Below are positions 60,637 to 64,000 of a DNA stretch of 64,000 nt, piece after piece; positions within the stretch are counted from its first letter, which is position 1; each line of letters begins with the position of its first letter. This stretch comes from Streptomyces nojiriensis (GTDB lineage: Bacteria > Actinomycetota > Actinomycetes > Streptomycetales > Streptomycetaceae), in the NCBI RefSeq assembly GCF_017639205.1, contig NZ_CP071139.1:1054001-1118000 (forward strand), given 5' to 3'. A model generated the notes under the pieces. The model was not told the DNA's origin, made no database searches, and saw only the letters and a program-made list of their open reading frames with translations. The translations under genes and the position numbers were made by a program.

Positions 60637-61299
60637 TCAGTGCCGGACCGGGCACTGCTTCCAGGAGAAGTGGTACACGCTGTTGATGCTGCCGTCCGTC
60701 GAGTCGAGCGCCATGAAGCTGGTGTGCTCCGGGTCCGAGGTGCCCACCTCGGCGCGCAGCTCGGTGTTGATGTTGAAGTTGCGCTGCTCACCGCAGGGTG
60801 CGAAGACCAGGGCCTCGACGCCCGTGGTGTCGGTCGCCTGCCAGTTGTCGACGAGCTCGCCGTTGAACTTGTGGGTGCGGTACGCGGTCTGGCTCATGCC
60901 CTGGAAGTAGTAGCTGGCCTTCTGCGTGCCGACCGCGCCCGGTGCGAGGCTGCCGAAGCCGCGGTAGTCGACCTTGGCCACGGCGTACGTGTACCCCTGG
61001 GGGACGTGGACGTCGAGGGAGAGGAGGCAGTTCTTGCGGCCCTCGACGGCGGAGACACCGCCGCCGGCCTGGGCCAGGTATTCGCTGTAGGTGACGGTGA
61101 AGGCCGAGTTGTCCGGCGATACCGAGACGGCGGCGCTGCCCGGACGGCAGCCCGATCCGTTCACGGAGGCGACGTCCACGGTCACCTGGTCGGTGGGGGC
61201 CGAGGGCACCGAGGACGAGGCGCCGGCGGCGGGGGTGAGCGCGACGAAGGTCGCGGTCACGGCGGCTGCGGTGAATGCAGTGCGGAGGGGCTTGATCAC
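60637..61299 (-). CDS. Exported DUF4360 protein
   Basis: A 220-residue exported protein of the DUF4360 family: signal peptide (about 1-27), then a beta-rich domain with NGSGCRPGSAAVSVSPDNSA, FTVTYSEYLAQAG, RKNCLLSLDVHVPQGYTYAV, and three more cysteines, one in VFAPCGEQ and one in HFSWKQCPV. Function is unknown. GTG at 61299 is the only suitable start; no clear ribosome-binding site is seen. Confidence 0.88.
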   Translation of the reverse strand: MIKPLRTAFTAAAVTATFVALTPAAGASSSVPSAPTDQVTVDVASVNGSGCRPGSAAVSVSPDNSAFTVTYSEYLAQAGGGVSAVEGRKNCLLSLDVHVPQGYTYAVAKVDYRGFGSLAPGAVGTQKASYYFQGMSQTAYRTHKFNGELVDNWQATDTTGVEALVFAPCGEQRNFNINTELRAEVGTSDPEHTSFMALDSTDGSINSVYHFSWKQCPVRH

Positions 61300-61554
61300 A
61301 TCGCCATGGATAGCGGTCCGCGGCGGCCCCGGCCGGCCGACGGGCACGAGGTCTCACCTCGTTGGCCGAAGCCCATCACCGCAGAAACGATAAATCTACT
61401 CAAACCACTCCGCCGGATGGCCCCAGGTGGCGCGGAGCACCGCGTCGCACGGGTCACTCGCTGCGATTTTTCCTAATATCGGCGAGGTCCTTCAGGCAAC
61501 CAGCGGGTTCTGGAGCCGGCCGGGGCGCCGGGCCCTCCTGCGGTGAGGAGTCCC

Positions 61555-63405
61555 ATGTCCCGCCCATCACACACGTCTCGCGCACCACGCTGGTCCCGCG
61601 CACCCCGGCCACGCCCCACCGCCCTGTCGGCCCTGGCGCTCGCCACCGCCCTGGCCATCGCCCTCGCCGGGCCCGCCCCGGCCTTCGCCGCGGCCCACCA
61701 CGCCGGCGACGAGGCCGGGGTGCTCGGCGAGGAGCACTCCCGCGCCCACGCGCGGCTGCGCGAGGCGGCCCGGGGCAATCAGGGCTATCCGCAGTCGAAG
61801 CGGACGTCGAGCCTGGCCGCCCTGGAGGCGTCCCAGCGCACGGGCAACGCGGCGTTCGGCGCGGCCCGGTTCGGCCGGTTCACCCAGTTCTTCCCCTCCC
61901 CCGATTTCGGCGTCCACGTGGCCCAGCTGCCGACGGGCAAGGTGCTGCTCTTCTCCTTCGAACGCGTGGAAGCCGATCCCACCAAGGAGACCGGGCCCAC
62001 CAACACGGTCGGCCGGACCAACGCGGGCCGCGCCTATCTCTGGGACCCCGCCAGGGGGACCGGGGCCAAGGCCTTCAAGAACGTGCCGCCACCGGTGGTG
62101 CTGATGCCCGACGGCGCCTACGCCCCGCGCCCGGCGCCGTTCTTCTGCGCCGGGCACTCCTACCTCCCCAACGGCATGGTGGGGGTGTTCGGCGGCAACG
62201 TCGGCGGGAAGGGCGGCAGCGGCGCCAAGCTGTCCTTCGTGTTCGACCCGTGGACCGAGAAGTGGTTCCGCAACCGCGACATGTCCGTGGGCCGCTGGTA
62301 CCCCTCGGTGGTGACCGGGCCGGACGGCCGCCAGATCATCATGTCCGGCCAGTCCGAGCGCGGTACGGGCACACCCACTCCGGTGGTGGAGCGCTTCCCC
62401 GCGCTCGGGCGGCCCGTGCCGTGGCGTTCGTACGACATCCCGGCGAACGTCCCGGCCGAGCGGCTCCGGTCACGGGCCCCCTTCCGCAACGACTATCCGC
62501 ACCTCTTCTCGCTGCGGGACGGGAAGATCTACGGGCTCGGCCGCGACGCCGACCAGCAGTGGCTGTTCGATCCGGTCGAGGACACCCGCACCGACCTGCC
62601 CCGGCGGCCCGCCGATTTCCGGGGCTACGGTTCGGCCGTGCCGCTGCCGGCCGGTTTCCGCGGTCCGGACTCCGTCCTGGTGCTCGGCGGCGACCCGCGC
62701 GACCCGCTCACCTACCGGCTGTCCGGCGGCCGCTGGAGCATCGAGGAGCCGAGGGCCTTCGGCCGCACCCAGGACGGGACCCTGATCCTGCCCGACGGGA
62801 CCCTGATCACGGTGAACGGCGCCCTGGACACCCGCGACTACGGCAACGGGCCCTTCAACCCGAAGGCCGACCTGAAGTACCGGCAGATCGAACTGCGCGA
62901 CGCGCACGGCCACTGGAAGCTGGGGCCGGCCCAGCGGCTGCCCCGCGGCTACCACTCCAACGCCCTGGTCCTGCCGGACGGCCGGATGATGGTCACCGGG
63001 GACGAGCTCCAGCAGATCGCCAACGACCCCGACATCAAGGACGGGATGGACGGCAGCATCGAGCTGTACGAGCCCGCCTACCTGCACCGGGGCGCCCGGC
63101 CGGCGCTCGACCGGGCCCCGGCGGGCGACCTCGGCCACGACACGGCCTTCCAGGTCACGAGCTCGACGGCGAAGGACGTCACACGGGCCGTACTGCTGGC
63201 GCCGACGACCGTCACCCACTCGGTGAACACCAGCCAGCGCCACCTGGACCTGCGGATCACCGGTGTCCACGGCTCCACGATCGGGCTGCGCACGCCGCCG
63301 GGTGCGGCCGACGCCCCGCCCGGGTACTACATGCTCTTCCTGCTCGACGCGAAGGGCGTGCCCAGCACCGCGAAGTGGATCAAGCTGGGCACCCGCAACC
63401 GCTAG
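61555..63405 (+). CDS. Exported copper radical oxidase, galactose oxidase / GlxA-like
   Basis: A 616-residue exported oxidase with a signal or membrane segment (about 21-47), a kelch-type propeller and a C-terminal DUF1929 domain. The galactose-oxidase metal site can be traced: Cys198 (PFFCAGHSYLPNG) and Tyr249 (GRWYPSV) for the Cys-Tyr cofactor, Tyr466 and His467 (RGYHSNAL) and His555 (TVTHSVNTSQ). It would oxidise an alcohol or aldehyde to make H2O2; GlxA of Streptomyces acts with a polymer at the hyphal tip. GAGGAG precedes the ATG at 61555 by 5 nt. Its TAG stop is part of the CTAG of the next element. Confidence 0.9.
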   Translation: MSRPSHTSRAPRWSRAPRPRPTALSALALATALAIALAGPAPAFAAAHHAGDEAGVLGEEHSRAHARLREAARGNQGYPQSKRTSSLAALEASQRTGNAAFGAARFGRFTQFFPSPDFGVHVAQLPTGKVLLFSFERVEADPTKETGPTNTVGRTNAGRAYLWDPARGTGAKAFKNVPPPVVLMPDGAYAPRPAPFFCAGHSYLPNGMVGVFGGNVGGKGGSGAKLSFVFDPWTEKWFRNRDMSVGRWYPSVVTGPDGRQIIMSGQSERGTGTPTPVVERFPALGRPVPWRSYDIPANVPAERLRSRAPFRNDYPHLFSLRDGKIYGLGRDADQQWLFDPVEDTRTDLPRRPADFRGYGSAVPLPAGFRGPDSVLVLGGDPRDPLTYRLSGGRWSIEEPRAFGRTQDGTLILPDGTLITVNGALDTRDYGNGPFNPKADLKYRQIELRDAHGHWKLGPAQRLPRGYHSNALVLPDGRMMVTGDELQQIANDPDIKDGMDGSIELYEPAYLHRGARPALDRAPAGDLGHDTAFQVTSSTAKDVTRAVLLAPTTVTHSVNTSQRHLDLRITGVHGSTIGLRTPPGAADAPPGYYMLFLLDAKGVPSTAKWIKLGTRNR

Positions 63406-63569
63406 GCCGTCTCTTTCGGATCTTGCCGGGCCCGCGACGCCCGGCACCGCACCTGGCCGCGTTGTCGGGGCACCCGAGTACGTCCAGTACACGGGCGCCC
63501 CTCCGCCTTGCCAAGCACGGCACCGGACGCCGCGGGCTCGGCCGACAAGATCCGAAAGAGACGGCCTAG
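63402..63569. mobile_element. CTAG-bounded palindromic mini-element (MITE-like), copy B
   Basis: This 168-bp element starts CTAGGCCGTCTCTTTCGGATCTTG-like and ends with the exact reverse complement, so the terminal repeats are 24 bp including CTAG, but the arm sequence differs from copy A after CTAGGCCGT. The core (63433-63535) differs from that of copy A at about seven positions by my count. The stem pairs 63442-63525 (C-G) and 63455-63512 (G-C) replace T-A and C-G of copy A. Both flanking genes, the oxidase on the plus strand and HutD on the minus strand, end in its TAG. Confidence 0.75.
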
Positions 63570-64000
63570 ACCTGGTCCGGGGCCGGGGCCGGCGCGAACC
63601 GTACGACGGCCGCGCGCCCGGCCGTGCGGACCCGGCAGTCGAGCGGTCCGGTCAGCAGGGCCGCGTCGTAGGGGAGCAGCTCCGCGCGGTCGCCGGCCCG
63701 TTCGAGCACCGCCGCTCCTTCCAGCGCGGCCACCAGCAGCGTCCCGCCCGGCGGGACCGCGACGGCGAGCACGCCCCGTACGACGGCGGTCTGCGCCTCC
63801 ACCGCGCCCCTGCGGTACATCACGTTGAAGTTCACGACGGGGCCGGAGAGCAGCCGGCAGTCGGTCGGCTCGTCCCCTGGGAAGTCCTGCGGCGCGAACC
63901 GCTCGTCCACGAGCCGGCGTACGCCCGCCACCGAGAGGTCCATGCCCGCGCCCTCGGCGAGGGTCAGGGTGCGACCGATGCCGGGGAAGGCCGAGAACGG
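63566..64000 (-). CDS. HutD-family protein, N-terminus outside window
   Basis: A cupin-fold protein of the HutD/Ves family, known from histidine utilisation and cold-stress loci, with uncertain enzymatic role. The visible part starts in PFSAFPGIGRTLTLAEGAGM and continues through DEPTDCRLLSGPVVNFNVMY to a PAPAPDQV end; the frame continues beyond the right edge. An ATG at 63943 would give a truncated form, but the family N-terminal sequence runs on past it. The stop TAG lies in the CTAG of the palindromic element. Confidence 0.85.
   Translation of the reverse strand, partial: PFSAFPGIGRTLTLAEGAGMDLSVAGVRRLVDERFAPQDFPGDEPTDCRLLSGPVVNFNVMYRRGAVEAQTAVVRGVLAVAVPPGGTLLVAALEGAAVLERAGDRAELLPYDAALLTGPLDCRVRTAGRAAVVRFAPAPAPDQV

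Overview
The window is a chromosomal stretch of a Streptomyces species. Codons end in G or C almost everywhere, GTG starts and GTGA overlaps are common, and the rare leucine codon TTA is confined to a handful of genes. A whiE-type spore pigment cluster and long families of exported hydrolases fit the same genus. About seventy genes are visible, mostly in short operons or alone. No rRNA, tRNA, CRISPR array or phage block was seen.

Layout: 1-9000 holds an exported serine hydrolase (cut by the window edge), small zinc-finger-like proteins, a 3-hydroxybutyrate dehydrogenase, an HAD protein, an L,D-transpeptidase, two GNAT acetyltransferases, a double helix-turn-helix-like protein and a frameshifted gene. 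9000-22800 carries single metabolic genes: an SDR-like epimerase, a MerR/DUF4188 pair with an operator cluster between them, a methyltransferase, a prolyl oligopeptidase, an AI-2E-type permease, an MFS exporter, a DUF2252 protein, an exported tripeptidyl-aminopeptidase-like hydrolase, an aldo/keto reductase and an exported nuclease/phosphatase. 22763-28034 is a two-gene unit for a teichoic-acid-like polymer (a 1252-residue GT2 plus CDP-glycerol glycerophosphotransferase and a CpsF-like partner with Ig-like repeats). 29850-31717 is a NarL-type two-component system. 32225-34280 is an IS5-like insertion that carries a passenger SnoaL/NTF2-like gene between two transposase pieces. 34281-45029 is mixed: a beta-helix membrane protein, lipase, ArsR, roadblock and SHOCT proteins, an S1 protease, a Doc-like protein and small unknowns.

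45166-54206 is the whiE-like region: RpiR regulator, FMN reductase, TcmI cyclase, aromatase, KS-beta, KS-alpha, cupin and SchA/CurD protein on the minus strand, with a divergent FAD hydroxylase on the plus strand and a stand-alone acyl-CoA carboxylase epsilon subunit beyond it. The acyl carrier protein gene that belongs between KS-beta and the aromatase has been deleted: only its ribosome-binding site and its last 26 codons remain. The right end holds a GH16 beta-glucanase with a 16-bp palindromic operator, a glutamine amidotransferase, an MBL hydrolase with a divergent MarR regulator, a LacI regulator, a DUF4360 protein, a galactose-oxidase-like copper radical oxidase and a HutD gene cut by the window end.

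Two features run across the window. First, two copies of a palindromic mini-element (20591-20770 and 63402-63569), bounded by CTAG, share a core that differs by compensatory changes in a long stem. They and the IS5-like insertion sit exactly at TAG stop codons. Second, four exported enzymes (plus the transposase) contain a TTA codon, three of them in the signal peptide, which would place their translation under the bldA tRNA.
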